From NCBI GenBank assembly GCA_035575035.1, contig DATLYH010000201.1, forward strand, positions 1 to 19,341: 19,341 nt of DNA, in the 5' to 3' direction. How positions within the stretch are numbered: the stretch's first letter is position 1; every line of letters starts with the position of its first letter. The DNA comes from DATLYH01 sp035575035. Lineage in GTDB: Bacteria > Planctomycetota > Planctomycetia > Gemmatales > Gemmataceae. The notes under the pieces are model-generated. The model made no database searches, was not told the DNA's origin, and was given only the letters and a program-made list of their open reading frames with translations. Shown here piece by piece: positions 7,590 through 14,957 of the stretch. Made by a program: the position numbers and the translations under genes.

Positions 7590-8259
7590 GCGGTGTCTGC
7601 CCTCCGGTGGTGGGCGCAGGGTATCTGCGCTCACGACGTTCAACGGGTTGATTCTCCAGGGTGTTTTGCCCGGTGCCCGGCGGGCGCGGGCGTTCCGTCG
7701 GCCGCCCGCCGTCTCCATGGCACCTGCGGCCGCGGGAAAGGAGCCAGACGTCAGCTGGCATCTTCAGTTTATCGCAAATGGCGTGCCGACGCAGCGGTCG
7801 GCGGCCAGGCCTCTCCCCTTCGTCACAAAGGGACGCCTGAGGCGCCGTCACACAGCGGGCGAATCGGAGGACCGCATGACAATCCGTCCTCCGGTGACAG
7901 AGCGATGGGCGATCCGTCCTTCAACCGCACAGCGAGTTCCTTGACCTTGCTCCAGGCGATGAGGCCGATGCGATATCAGAATCTGCTTGATGAACGCGGC
8001 GGAGGATGAGCGAAAGTGGCATCTCGGCGTCGGATCTTGCGGCCGGCATGAATCACAGCCCACACGCCTGGAACAGCTTCTCAGCCACGGTCGGCCAACA
8101 TGCAGGGGGGCCGGAGCGGAGCGCCGCGCAGCCCCGGCCCCACCTCGAGAAGTTCGACCGAGCCGAGGTCTTTTGTTGCCCGCCGGAGCCGGGGCCTTAC
8201 AAGCAGGGGAGGCGTCGATCTGTATCGCCCTGCCGACAGCGAGCTGCCACGATTCCCTG
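7590..8259. other. 0.67-kb stretch without a convincing gene
   Basis: This gap lies between the divergent amylase and TauE-like genes. Open frames cross it on both strands, but their translations lack family motifs. The in-frame extension of the TauE fragment back to 7987 is Arg/Ala-rich and does not look coding. It should contain promoters for both neighbours; none is clear enough to call. Confidence 0.45.
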
Positions 8260-8661
8260 ATGCCCTCCGAACTCGACCTCGTCGCCGTGCTGGCGATTCT
8301 CTTCCTCGCGACGCCGGTCCGCTTCGCCTTCGGATTCGGTAACGCCCTCATCGCCATGCCGTTGCTGGTCCTGGTGATCCCGGTCGAGGCGGCCGCCCCG
8401 CTGGTCGCCCTGACCTCCACGGTCATCGCCGGGGTGGTGATCGCCCGGCACGGGCAGCAGATTCACCTGCGGAGTGCAGGGCAGTTGGTCGCCTCTTCCC
8501 TCATCGGCACTCCGGTCGGCATTCTTTTCCTGCGGCACGCCGCCGAGCAGGTCCGCAAGGCAACCCTGGCCGTCGTGATCGTTAGCTTTTCCGCCTTTTG
8601 TCTGCTCCGGCCGCCTGGGGAGTGGCATTGGCCTGGCCAGCCTGTTCGCGGAAGGAGTTGA
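8260..8661 (+). pseudogene. Truncated TauE/SafE-family membrane permease
   Basis: The 133-residue product matches the first half of the TauE/SafE family of anion exporters. It begins with a hydrophobic helix, the motif RFAFGFGNALIAMPLL and a second helix. PLVALTSTVIAGVVI and GTPVGILFLRHA follow, and then a helix ending FSAFCLLRP. Family members are usually about 250 residues with a second similar half. Here the frame runs into PGEWHWPGQPVRGRS and stops, and no second half is found in any frame downstream. The ATG at 8260 begins where homology does, but it has no strong ribosome binding site. It is probably a decayed or deleted gene; a short functional half-transporter is less likely. Confidence 0.6.
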
Positions 8662-8710
8662 GGTGATAATGCAAAGCCAGCGGACGCGCGCAGCAGAGAA
8701 AGGAGCCATT

Positions 8711-9034
8711 ATGACTGGGAGCATCGAAAGCGCCCCGGCCCACTGGCGGGAGTTAATTGACCGCCTGCACCCTAACGAGCAGTTGATCATCGTTGACGAC
8801 GGGCAACCACTGGCCACCCTCACCCGGACCCCACGAACGAGTTGGCCCTGCAAGGCCGGTAGTGCTCGGGACACACCGCACTGGATGGCTCCCGATTTCG
8901 ACGCCACCGACCTGACCCACCGGCTGGGAGCGCCAGTGGAACAAAGGGGCGAGAACGGGGGCGCGAATGCCACACCGTTAATACAGGGCAGGGCAGGCGA
9001 TTACCCCCGATGCCAAAGAGGACCAGGGAGATGA
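8711..9034 (+). CDS. Phd/YefM-like antitoxin, orphan
   Basis: The first 65 or so residues resemble small Phd/YefM-like (DUF2281-type) antitoxins. There is an N-terminal helix (HWRELIDRLHPNEQLIIVDD, residues 11-30), then GQPLATLTRT, and the characteristic KAGSARDTPHWMAPDFDA (48-65). AAAGGAG (8699-8705) lies 5 nt before the ATG at 8711, which decides the start. Such proteins are usually about 70-90 residues and paired with a PIN-domain toxin. This one runs on to 107 residues with an unrelated Gly/Arg-rich tail, and no toxin follows: mnmA starts 80 nt later. It is therefore an orphan and probably altered at its 3' end. The family call rests on short motifs only. Confidence 0.5.
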   Translation: MTGSIESAPAHWRELIDRLHPNEQLIIVDDGQPLATLTRTPRTSWPCKAGSARDTPHWMAPDFDATDLTHRLGAPVEQRGENGGANATPLIQGRAGDYPRCQRGPGR

Positions 9035-9070
9035 ACCAGGGAGACGATGACGCCCCGCGGTCCCGGCCGC

Positions 9071-9076
9071 TATACT
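9071..9076 (+). promoter_or_regulatory. Possible -10 element upstream of mnmA
   Basis: TATACT lies 38 nt before the mnmA start codon in otherwise GC-rich sequence. A good -35 partner is not visible; TGACGC at 9048-9053 has 17-nt spacing but a weak match. Confidence 0.3.
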
Positions 9077-9113
9077 GAAGCAAAGGTCAGAGTTGCTGCG
9101 AAGGGATCAGGGC

Positions 9114-10193
9114 ATGCCGACACGGGTCGTCTTGGCAATGAGCGGCGGAGTGGACAGTTCGGTGGCCGCGTACCTGCTCAAGCAACAGGGCTACGAGGTC
9201 ATCGGTCTGTTCATGCGCACGGGGGTGCAGGGTGCCGAAGAGGGCCCCGCCCCCAAGAAGGGCTGCTGCAGCGCCCTCGACGCCAGCGACGCCCGCCGCG
9301 TTGCCGACCGGCTCGACATCCCCTTCTACGCCCTCGACTTCGAGAGTGACTTCAACCGCATCATTGACTACTTCGCCGACGAATACCTGGCGGGGCGGAC
9401 GCCGAATCCCTGTGTCGTCTGCAACAACTGGCTGAAGTTCGGCAAGCTCTGGTCGTATGGCAAGCAGCTCCAGGCCGACTACATTGCCACCGGCCATTAT
9501 GCCCGGGTGGTGCAGCACGACGGCCGGCCTGAATTGCACCGCGCTGCCGACCCGGTGAAGGACCAGTCATACGTGCTCTTCGGGCTCCGGAGGAGCATCC
9601 TGCCGCACCTGCTCTTCCCGATCGGTGATTACCGCAAGGAGGAAGTCCGGGCCATTGCCCGCGCGGCGGGGCTGGGGGTCCACGACAAGCCGGATAGCGT
9701 GGAGATCTGCTTTGTGCCCGACGGCGACCACAGCGCCCTCATCCGCCGCCGCCGGCCGGAGGCGGTCACGGCCGGGCACCTCGTTGACACCGCCGGCAAC
9801 GTGCTTGCCCGGCACGACGGCATCGAGAACTTCACCATCGGCCAGCGCAAGGGCCTGGGCTATGCCGCCGGCGAGCGCCGCTATGTGCTACGGATCGTGC
9901 CGGGAGTGAATGAAGTAGTGGTCGGCCGGCGCGAGGAGTTGCTGGCACCGGGGCTGATCGCCGCCCGGGTGAACTGGCTGCTCGAGACGCCGCCGGCGGC
10001 GCCGCTGGCCTGCACGGCCCGGATCCGCTACCGGCATGCCGGGGCGCCGGCCACGGTGGTCGCCCTGCCGGATGGTGGCGCCCGCGTGGACTTCGCCGAG
10101 CCGCAGAGCGCGGTCACGCCGGGGCAGGCGGTGGTCTTTTACGACGGCCCGCGCGTTCTGGGCGGTGGCTGGATCGAGCGGGCGGCCGGTTAG
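9114..10193 (+). CDS. mnmA: tRNA-specific 2-thiouridylase MnmA
   Basis: MnmA puts sulfur on C2 of the wobble uridine (U34) of Lys, Glu and Gln tRNAs, using ATP and persulfide relayed from a sulfur donor. The PP-loop SGGVDSS is at residues 10-16. The catalytic cysteine lies in PNPCVVCN (C103) and the partner cysteine in EICFVPDGDHS (C199). TGHYARV (126-132) and IGQRKGLGYAAGERRYV later in the protein are also typical, and a C-terminal beta-barrel follows. The 359-residue length is normal. The ATG at 9114 is chosen over a TTG at 9093, because AAGGGA lies upstream (9101-9106) and the hydrophobic strand before the PP-loop starts there. It appears to be a single-gene unit. Confidence 0.95.
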   Translation: MPTRVVLAMSGGVDSSVAAYLLKQQGYEVIGLFMRTGVQGAEEGPAPKKGCCSALDASDARRVADRLDIPFYALDFESDFNRIIDYFADEYLAGRTPNPCVVCNNWLKFGKLWSYGKQLQADYIATGHYARVVQHDGRPELHRAADPVKDQSYVLFGLRRSILPHLLFPIGDYRKEEVRAIARAAGLGVHDKPDSVEICFVPDGDHSALIRRRRPEAVTAGHLVDTAGNVLARHDGIENFTIGQRKGLGYAAGERRYVLRIVPGVNEVVVGRREELLAPGLIAARVNWLLETPPAAPLACTARIRYRHAGAPATVVALPDGGARVDFAEPQSAVTPGQAVVFYDGPRVLGGGWIERAAG

Positions 10194-10200
10194 ACATCCG

Positions 10201-10222
10201 CCGGCCCATCGGCCGGGTTTAT
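10201..10222 (+). terminator. Probable terminator of mnmA
   Basis: CCGGCC (10201-10206) and GGCCGG (10211-10216) form a perfect 6-bp stem around CATC, followed by GTTTAT. It starts 7 nt after the mnmA stop. The T-tract is short, so efficiency is uncertain. Confidence 0.5.
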
Positions 10223-10368
10223 CCGGCCCTACCGAAGCCGCTTGCTTTGACGACTCCATTCGGTTCCCGAAAGGACTCTGCCCTTCGATCGGTCAAAGTT
10301 GCCCGGCCGCGACACCCGATGAACCCCCCAGGTGTCCCTGTGGTGGAAGATGCGACGGAGGCAAGGCC

Positions 10369-10752
10369 ATGTCAGGGATGAGGGGCTGGCGGCCGGCGGC
10401 GCTGCTGCTAAGTGTGGTGCTGATGATTCCCGCCGAGGTCAGCGCCGGCCCCCTGTTCCCTTACAAGCACTGCCCCAAGCCCTCGTACTCCCCGTTTCAC
10501 TACTGGACCCCATCCCTCTACCGCGTTGGGGCACATTTCCACGGCCCGGTCGTTCCCCTGTATGCACCCGACCAGGCGCCCGGCCTCGAGCCGCGCATCC
10601 AGATCCTCCGGTTCCCCTGTCCGGCGGTCTACCCGGCCGACTTTTATTCCGGCCGCTTCCTCGGCTTTCCACCGGTCCGCGCCGACCGCCCGCCGGTCGT
10701 GCCACGGATGGAGCCCGAGCCTGGCACGAGCTTGACGCCGGCCCCGAGATGA
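10369..10752 (+). CDS. Small secreted Tyr/Pro-rich protein of unknown function
   Basis: No function is known to me for this protein. It has 127 residues. A Sec signal peptide covers residues 1-26, with Arg near the start, the hydrophobic core AALLLSVVLMI and a likely cut after AEVSA. The mature part is rich in Pro, Tyr, Phe and His (KHCPKPSYSPFHYWTPSLYR), has two Cys residues, and ends in a Pro-rich tail. GGAGG (10357-10361) lies 7 nt before the ATG at 10369, which supports real translation. Short secreted proteins of this composition are common in Gemmata-like genomes; I infer an envelope role only from the leader. It is convergent with cydB, with 29 nt between stop codons. Confidence 0.7.
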   Translation: MSGMRGWRPAALLLSVVLMIPAEVSAGPLFPYKHCPKPSYSPFHYWTPSLYRVGAHFHGPVVPLYAPDQAPGLEPRIQILRFPCPAVYPADFYSGRFLGFPPVRADRPPVVPRMEPEPGTSLTPAPR

Positions 10753-10781
10753 CCCGTTTTGTTCCCGAGCAGCAACGACTC

Positions 10782-11777
10782 TCAGGTTCGGGCTGTCTCC
10801 CCTTTGAAGACCCGGAATAGCAGCCACAAGGAGGGGAGGAGGACGAGCAGTCCCACGGGCACCGCGACGGCCACGAAGCGGAGCGTGGCGGCATTGGCGG
10901 CTGCCTTGTGCAGGGTTACATCCGGGTAGATCAGGTAAGGATACTGGGCCAGCCCCCAGCCCAAGAGCAGCAGCGCGACATGCCCCACCGTCGCCACCCG
11001 CGCCAGCCGGAAGCGAGACCGCCACAGCGCCCAGCCCGAGACCAGGGCCACCACCGCCCCCGCTGCCAGGACTGGCGCCACCCGCACGCTCATCAATCCT
11101 TTCCAGAGGTCAGGCGCTTCCCAGTAAATCAGCGGCAGGGCCAGGACAGCCAGGGCGACCACTACTGTCCCCGCCAGCAGGGCGCGACGCCGGAAATCTT
11201 CCCGCAGCGGCCCGTCGGTCTCGTTGGTCAGGTAGACGGCCGCCAGGTAAGCGCACGTTGCCAGGGCCAGGGCCCCCATCGTCACCGAGACCGGCGCTAG
11301 CCACGGCGGCGGCCCCTCGATGCGGACCTGACCTTCGTTCACCCGCAGGCTCCCGGCCGAGACGGCGCCGACCGACATGCCCAGGAGCACCGGGGTGATC
11401 ACACTGGCAACGCCGAAGACAGTTCCCCAGGGACTGGCAGACGGGCCGCGGATCTCCGGACCACGGAAGACAAAGGCGGCGCCGCGCAGAGTGATGCCGA
11501 TCAGCACCAGGTGGAACGGTACAAACAACGCGATGCTCAGGGCCGCGAAGGCCGGCGGGAAGGCGGTGAACAGCAGCACGATCACGAAGATTAACCAGAC
11601 ATGGTTGGCTTCCCAGACCGGCCCCATGGCGTGGGCAATGGCGACCCGCTGCTGGACCCGGCGCGGGCCGCCGGCGAACAGGTCCCAAATACCCCCGCCG
11701 AAATCGGCCCCGGCCAACACGGCGTAGGCGATCACTCCGAGCAGCCCGTAGCCCGCCACGATTTCCTCAAGCGGCAT
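10782..11777 (-). CDS. cydB: Cytochrome bd quinol oxidase subunit II
   Basis: This is the membrane subunit that pairs with CydA in the bd-type terminal oxidase, which oxidises quinol and reduces oxygen. The 331-residue product is highly hydrophobic, with about eight or nine membrane segments. Family motifs are LAGADFGGGIWDL (21-33), the counterpart of LDGFDLGVG, and WEANHVWLIFVIVLLFTAFPPAF (from W55). It is shorter than E. coli CydB, as in CIO-type enzymes. The ATG at 11777 is preferred to an in-frame start at 11795: homology starts there, a G-rich Shine-Dalgarno-like stretch precedes it, and the overlap with the cydA end is then 11 nt. The overlap indicates translational coupling. Confidence 0.93.
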   Translation of the reverse strand: MPLEEIVAGYGLLGVIAYAVLAGADFGGGIWDLFAGGPRRVQQRVAIAHAMGPVWEANHVWLIFVIVLLFTAFPPAFAALSIALFVPFHLVLIGITLRGAAFVFRGPEIRGPSASPWGTVFGVASVITPVLLGMSVGAVSAGSLRVNEGQVRIEGPPPWLAPVSVTMGALALATCAYLAAVYLTNETDGPLREDFRRRALLAGTVVVALAVLALPLIYWEAPDLWKGLMSVRVAPVLAAGAVVALVSGWALWRSRFRLARVATVGHVALLLLGWGLAQYPYLIYPDVTLHKAAANAATLRFVAVAVPVGLLVLLPSLWLLFRVFKGETART

Positions 11778-13089
11778 GGGAGCCCCCCTTCGCACCGCTC
11801 GGCCCCCCAGTCGCCAGACGCCGCAGCAGCACTACCAGGACCGCAGCCAGCCCAAGGTACAACAGCGTGAAAACCGCCAACGATGCCGTCACCTCCGCGG
11901 CCGGTGTCACCGCCTCCCGGGTGCGCATCACTCCATAGACGGTCCACGGCTGCCGCCCCAACTCGGTCACCACCCATCCCGCCTCCAGCGCCACAAAACC
12001 CAGCGGCGAGCCCAGCAGCAGCGCCTGCAGCAGCCGCCGGCTCTCGACCACCCGCCCGCGCCACCAGGCCCAGAGGAACCACAGCCCCAAGGCCGCTAGC
12101 AGGAAGCCGGCCCCAACCATGACCTGGAACGCCAGGTGGACCCAGACCACATCGGGCCGCTCGTCGGAAGGAAAGTCGTTGAGCCCGCGGATGACAGCGT
12201 TCGGGTCGTGGGCGGCCAGCAAACTCAGCCCATAGGGGATCTCCAGACCGAATCGAACCGTTCCGGTTGCCGGGTCGGGGAGGCCGCCGATCAACAGCGG
12301 TGCCCCCGCCCGAGTCTCGAACAGCGCCTCCATTGCGGCCAGCTTGGCCGGCTGGTGTTTGGCGACGACCCGGCCGTTCAGGTCGCCGCTCAGAGGCATC
12401 AGCAGAGCAGCGGCTGCACCCAGCAGCATTGCCAGGGTCAGCCCGGCGCGGTGGTAGTCGTCGCGCCGACCCCGCAGCAGCCCCGCTGCGTAGACCCCCG
12501 CCACGGCAAAGCCGACCGCGGTGTAGCAGGACAGCGTGGAATGAACAGCCAGGTGGACCCATGACGGCGTGCGGAAGGGGGCGAGCGGATCGACCGACAC
12601 CAGTTCGCCGTGCGGCCCCCGCTCGAAGCCGACCGGTGTCTGCATCCAGGCGTTGACGGCCACAACGATGGCGCCGGAGAGCATGCCGCTGACCGCCACC
12701 GGGATGCCGGCCAGCCAGTGGGCCCGCGGGGAAAGACGATCCCAGCCGTACAGGTACAGGCCGAGGAAGATCGCCTCGATGAAAAAGGCGAACCCCTCCA
12801 GAGCGAAGGCGGGGCCGACGGCAGCGCCGGCAAACTTCATGAACACTGGCCAGAGCAGCCCCAGCTCGAACGACAGTGCCGTGCCGGAAACAGCGCCGAT
12901 GGCGAACAGCAGGCCGGTGGCCTTGCCCCACTTGCGGGCCAACTCGAGGTAGTGCGGCCGGCCGGTCCTCAGCCAGAGCCCCTCGGCGATGACCATCAAC
13001 AGCGGCAGACCGATGCCGAAGGCCGCGAACACCATGTGGAAGCCGAGCGACAGCCCCATCTGGGCCCGGGCCGCGGTCAGTGTGTCCAT
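11767..13089 (-). CDS. cydA: Cytochrome bd quinol oxidase subunit I (CIO type)
   Basis: This haem-bearing subunit holds haems b558, b595 and d and the quinol site. Likely haem ligands are H18 (GFHMVF), H183 (VHSTLSCY) and M324 (FQVMVGAGF), matching E. coli H19, H186 and M393. E105 lies in FFIEAIFLGLYLYGWDRL, and GRQPWTVYGVMRT is at 378-390. The Q-loop after GDLNGR (KHQPAKLAAMEALFET) is short, placing the protein in the cyanide-insensitive (CIO) short-loop class. The 440-residue length fits. The ATG at 13089 follows a modest GGGAG. It lies 12 nt after the PAC2 gene and overlaps cydB, so the three genes form one transcription unit. Confidence 0.95.
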   Translation of the reverse strand: MDTLTAARAQMGLSLGFHMVFAAFGIGLPLLMVIAEGLWLRTGRPHYLELARKWGKATGLLFAIGAVSGTALSFELGLLWPVFMKFAGAAVGPAFALEGFAFFIEAIFLGLYLYGWDRLSPRAHWLAGIPVAVSGMLSGAIVVAVNAWMQTPVGFERGPHGELVSVDPLAPFRTPSWVHLAVHSTLSCYTAVGFAVAGVYAAGLLRGRRDDYHRAGLTLAMLLGAAAALLMPLSGDLNGRVVAKHQPAKLAAMEALFETRAGAPLLIGGLPDPATGTVRFGLEIPYGLSLLAAHDPNAVIRGLNDFPSDERPDVVWVHLAFQVMVGAGFLLAALGLWFLWAWWRGRVVESRRLLQALLLGSPLGFVALEAGWVVTELGRQPWTVYGVMRTREAVTPAAEVTASLAVFTLLYLGLAAVLVVLLRRLATGGPSGAKGGSHAA

Positions 13090-13101
13090 GGCCGTCTCCC
13101 G

Positions 13102-13944
13102 TCAAACCTCGCTGCCGCCGAGCCGGAGCAGTTCGTTATCGTAGGCCTCTTCCAGCCGGCGCACCGTCTCGGTAAGGTCCCGGTCCTGCTCGACAATCCG
13201 GGACACCTCCAGCTCCCATTCGGTACTCTCGGCTCGCAGTGCTTGCAGGTCGAGGGGAAGCCGGAGCATCTTGGATAGCCGGCGGGTGACGGCCTCAATG
13301 CTCATGGGGTTGCGGCCTTGCAAGTAGCCGGGGATCTCAGCAACCAGCGATGTCATCTCCAGCCCCGCCGACGGTGCTCGGGTCAGCAAGTAGCTGGTGA
13401 ACGAGCCGGGACCTTCGTAGCCGGTCCGGCGCAGGCCATACTGCTCCATCTCGGGCAGGAGCCGGGCCTCGGAGCAGGTCACATACAGCCGCGGCTCGCG
13501 GGTGTGGGGCACCGACCCGCCGAACGATCCGACGAACACAATCCGGCGGACGCCTACCCGGTGGGCCAGCTCCAGGACGGCATCGCCAAAGGCGCGCCAG
13601 CGCAGGTTCGGCTCCTTGCCCACGAAGAGGACCAGGTTGGCCGACTCGTGGCAGTAGAAAATGTTGGTGGGCATGTCAAGCGTGACGATCAGGCCGTCCT
13701 CAATCCTGATATGCGGGCGGAACAGGGCGGTCAGCTCCATCGAGCCGGGGAAGTTGTAGATGTAGAACGGCTCGGGGTCGATCTCGGCAATGGGTTGGGC
13801 ATCGAGAAGGTCCACCAGCCGCTGGACCGTCCCGGTGGACACATCGCCGCCATCCATCCAGCCGGTCAACGCCAGGACCAGGGTGGCCTGGTTGAGCACG
13901 GGGCAGTGATGGATTCGGAGGACATCGTTCTGGCTTTCGCTCAT
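13102..13944 (-). CDS. PAC2 family protein
   Basis: The 280-residue protein belongs to the PAC2 family, named after the eukaryotic proteasome assembly chaperone 2; bacterial members have no settled role. Family motifs visible are ALTGWMDGGDVSTGTV (25-40), NFPGSMEL (64-71), LFVGKEPNLRW (106-116), and IVFVGSFGGSVPHTR (135-149), a strand followed by a Gly-rich loop. A charged helix rich in Glu and Arg closes the protein (about 245-275) and could be a coiled coil. The start at 13944 lacks a strong ribosome binding site but begins the conserved sequence. It is the first gene of the unit with cydA and cydB. Membership is confident; a link to oxidase function is only inferred from position. Confidence 0.85.
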   Translation of the reverse strand: MSESQNDVLRIHHCPVLNQATLVLALTGWMDGGDVSTGTVQRLVDLLDAQPIAEIDPEPFYIYNFPGSMELTALFRPHIRIEDGLIVTLDMPTNIFYCHESANLVLFVGKEPNLRWRAFGDAVLELAHRVGVRRIVFVGSFGGSVPHTREPRLYVTCSEARLLPEMEQYGLRRTGYEGPGSFTSYLLTRAPSAGLEMTSLVAEIPGYLQGRNPMSIEAVTRRLSKMLRLPLDLQALRAESTEWELEVSRIVEQDRDLTETVRRLEEAYDNELLRLGGSEV

Positions 13945-14021
13945 GGCTGCATGGTACCGCGTACGGGTGCGGGGACGGCCGGTCCCTGCTGGTTCCCTGT
14001 TGCCGGGAGCGGCCCAGACCT

Positions 14022-14050
14022 ATTCTAAGGTTGGCCGGTTCGCCGATCAG
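14022..14050 (-). promoter_or_regulatory. Possible promoter of the PAC2-cydAB unit
   Basis: On the minus strand TAGAAT (14027-14022) lies about 78 nt before the PAC2 start. CTGATC (14050-14045), 17 nt upstream of it, is a weak -35 candidate. It would be divergent from the promoter at 14079-14106. Confidence 0.28.
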
Positions 14051-14078
14051 CACGAAAAGACTCGCCGTCGCCAGTCGG

Positions 14079-14106
14079 TTGCAGGGCCGTCCCTTCCGGG
14101 TACAAT
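14079..14106 (+). promoter_or_regulatory. Sigma70-type promoter for the broken amidohydrolase gene
   Basis: TTGCAG (14079-14084) and TACAAT (14101-14106) are spaced by 16 nt, with five of six matches to each consensus hexamer or close to it. The start codon lies about 68 nt downstream of the -10. It is the best promoter match in the window, although the gene it serves is truncated. Confidence 0.5.
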
Positions 14107-14173
14107 CGGCAAGGGAAAGTAGCAAGCATGCGGCATGTTCCAACTACTTTCTCCTTCAACAGGAGAGTGTCTC

Positions 14174-14575
14174 ATGTCCCGACTGTCCCGGCGTGATTTC
14201 CTCAGGCAGGCCGGCCTGGCCGCGGCCCTCGGTGGTGGGGCCGGGTCAGCCGGGGCGCAACCGGCTGGCCCAGGCGCGGCCCAAGGCGGCCCGGACCTGG
14301 CCCTGATCAACGGCGTCGTCTACACCGTTGATGACAACAAACCGCGGGCTCAGGCCTTCGCCGTCCGCCATGGCCGATTCATCGCCGTCGGCAGCAACGA
14401 GGAGGTCCGCTCGCGGATCACAAAGGCGACCCGGGTGATCGACGCGGCCGGCCTGACGGTCGTTCCCGGCTTCATCGACGCCCATTGCCATCCCGTCTCG
14501 GCCGGCCTGTCGGAATTGCTCCACGTCAATTGCGACCGCCGGACCATCGCCGCGATCAAGGACACCCTCCGCGCG
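14174..14575 (+). pseudogene. Tat-leader amidohydrolase (YtcJ-like), truncated
   Basis: The first 134 residues match the N-terminus of YtcJ-like amidohydrolases (amidohydrolase 3 family). A twin-arginine leader (SRRDFLRQAG, residues 5-14) and an Ala/Gly-rich hydrophobic stretch come first. Then DLALINGVVYTVDD (41-54), GRFIAVGSNEEV (67-78) and the metal-binding HxH in GFIDAHCHP (H104, H106) follow. AGGAG (14161-14165) lies 8 nt before the ATG. After KDTLRA homology ends; the frame runs on through unrelated sequence to a stop at 14749. Full-length members exceed 500 residues and carry further metal ligands, all absent here. The rest of the gene is not found downstream, so it is a remnant. Confidence 0.8.
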
Positions 14576-14957
14576 CCGCGTCCGCGGCGGGGAGTGTTGA
14601 ATGGGTTAACCCGGGGAACAAAAAAGGGCGGCGGGTTCAGGGGTCCAACCTGCCACCCTTCCGCCCGTGCTGGAGTCGCCACAGGGGGACCGGGAAGCGT
14701 GTCACTCCACACAAGTGGAACACATGGTTGCGTCACATCAAAAGGATAAAAGGATCCATACCCCCTCCGTCAAGACGTGATTTTTGACTTGGAACCCAGC
14801 TCAGAAATGTAGACCTAAACCTATTAAATCCCTGGTTTAGGTCGGAATCTGGAAACGAAGGTACGGGCTAACCCATGAAAGTTGAGCCGACGTTCAGCCA
14901 ATTCATTGGGAGGCATGCTAGTTTCTTTCGGTGACATGTTCGCAATTTGCAATTCCC
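14576..14957. other. Compositionally distinct insert of unknown origin
   Basis: This segment separates the broken amidohydrolase from the end of the SWIM gene. Positions 14761-14940 contain 85 G/C of 180 (47 percent), far below the neighbours. It holds a GGGTTAACCC palindrome (14603-14612), a small TCCAC-ACAA-GTGGA hairpin (14706-14719) and a 10-bp inverted repeat (14812-14843). A 37-codon minus-strand frame (14937 to 14824) reads plausibly (SMPPNELAERRLNFHG) but has no good ribosome binding site. No transposase, intron domain or known RNA was recognised. It may be a scar or end of a mobile element that removed most of the amidohydrolase gene. Confidence 0.45.
14812..14843. repeat. 10-bp inverted repeat in the AT-richer insert
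   Basis: GACCTAAACC (14812-14821) and GGTTTAGGTC (14834-14843) pair perfectly around the 12-nt loop TATTAAATCCCT. It lies about 115 nt past the stop of the SWIM gene on the minus strand. It could be that transcript's terminator, although no T-run follows, or the terminal hairpin of an inserted element. Confidence 0.6.

Noticed and set aside
7590..7718. N-terminal extension of the amylase to an ATG at 7718
   Set aside because: A good ribosome binding site and the length of homologues favour the ATG at 7589; the extension is low-complexity.
7987..8259. Upstream extension of the TauE-like frame
   Set aside because: The extra residues are Arg/Ala/Pro-rich and unlike the family; homology begins at the ATG at 8260.
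11732..13105. Minus-strand frame (457 codons) overlapping cydA in another phase
   Set aside because: It coincides with cydA, whose haem ligands and membrane segments are plain in the other frame.
14625..14665. tRNA-like or group II intron-like fold around GCGGGTTCAGGGGTCCAACC
   Set aside because: The GGTTC-like loop is superficial: no acceptor, D or anticodon arm can be paired, and no intron domain V or GTGYG boundary is visible.
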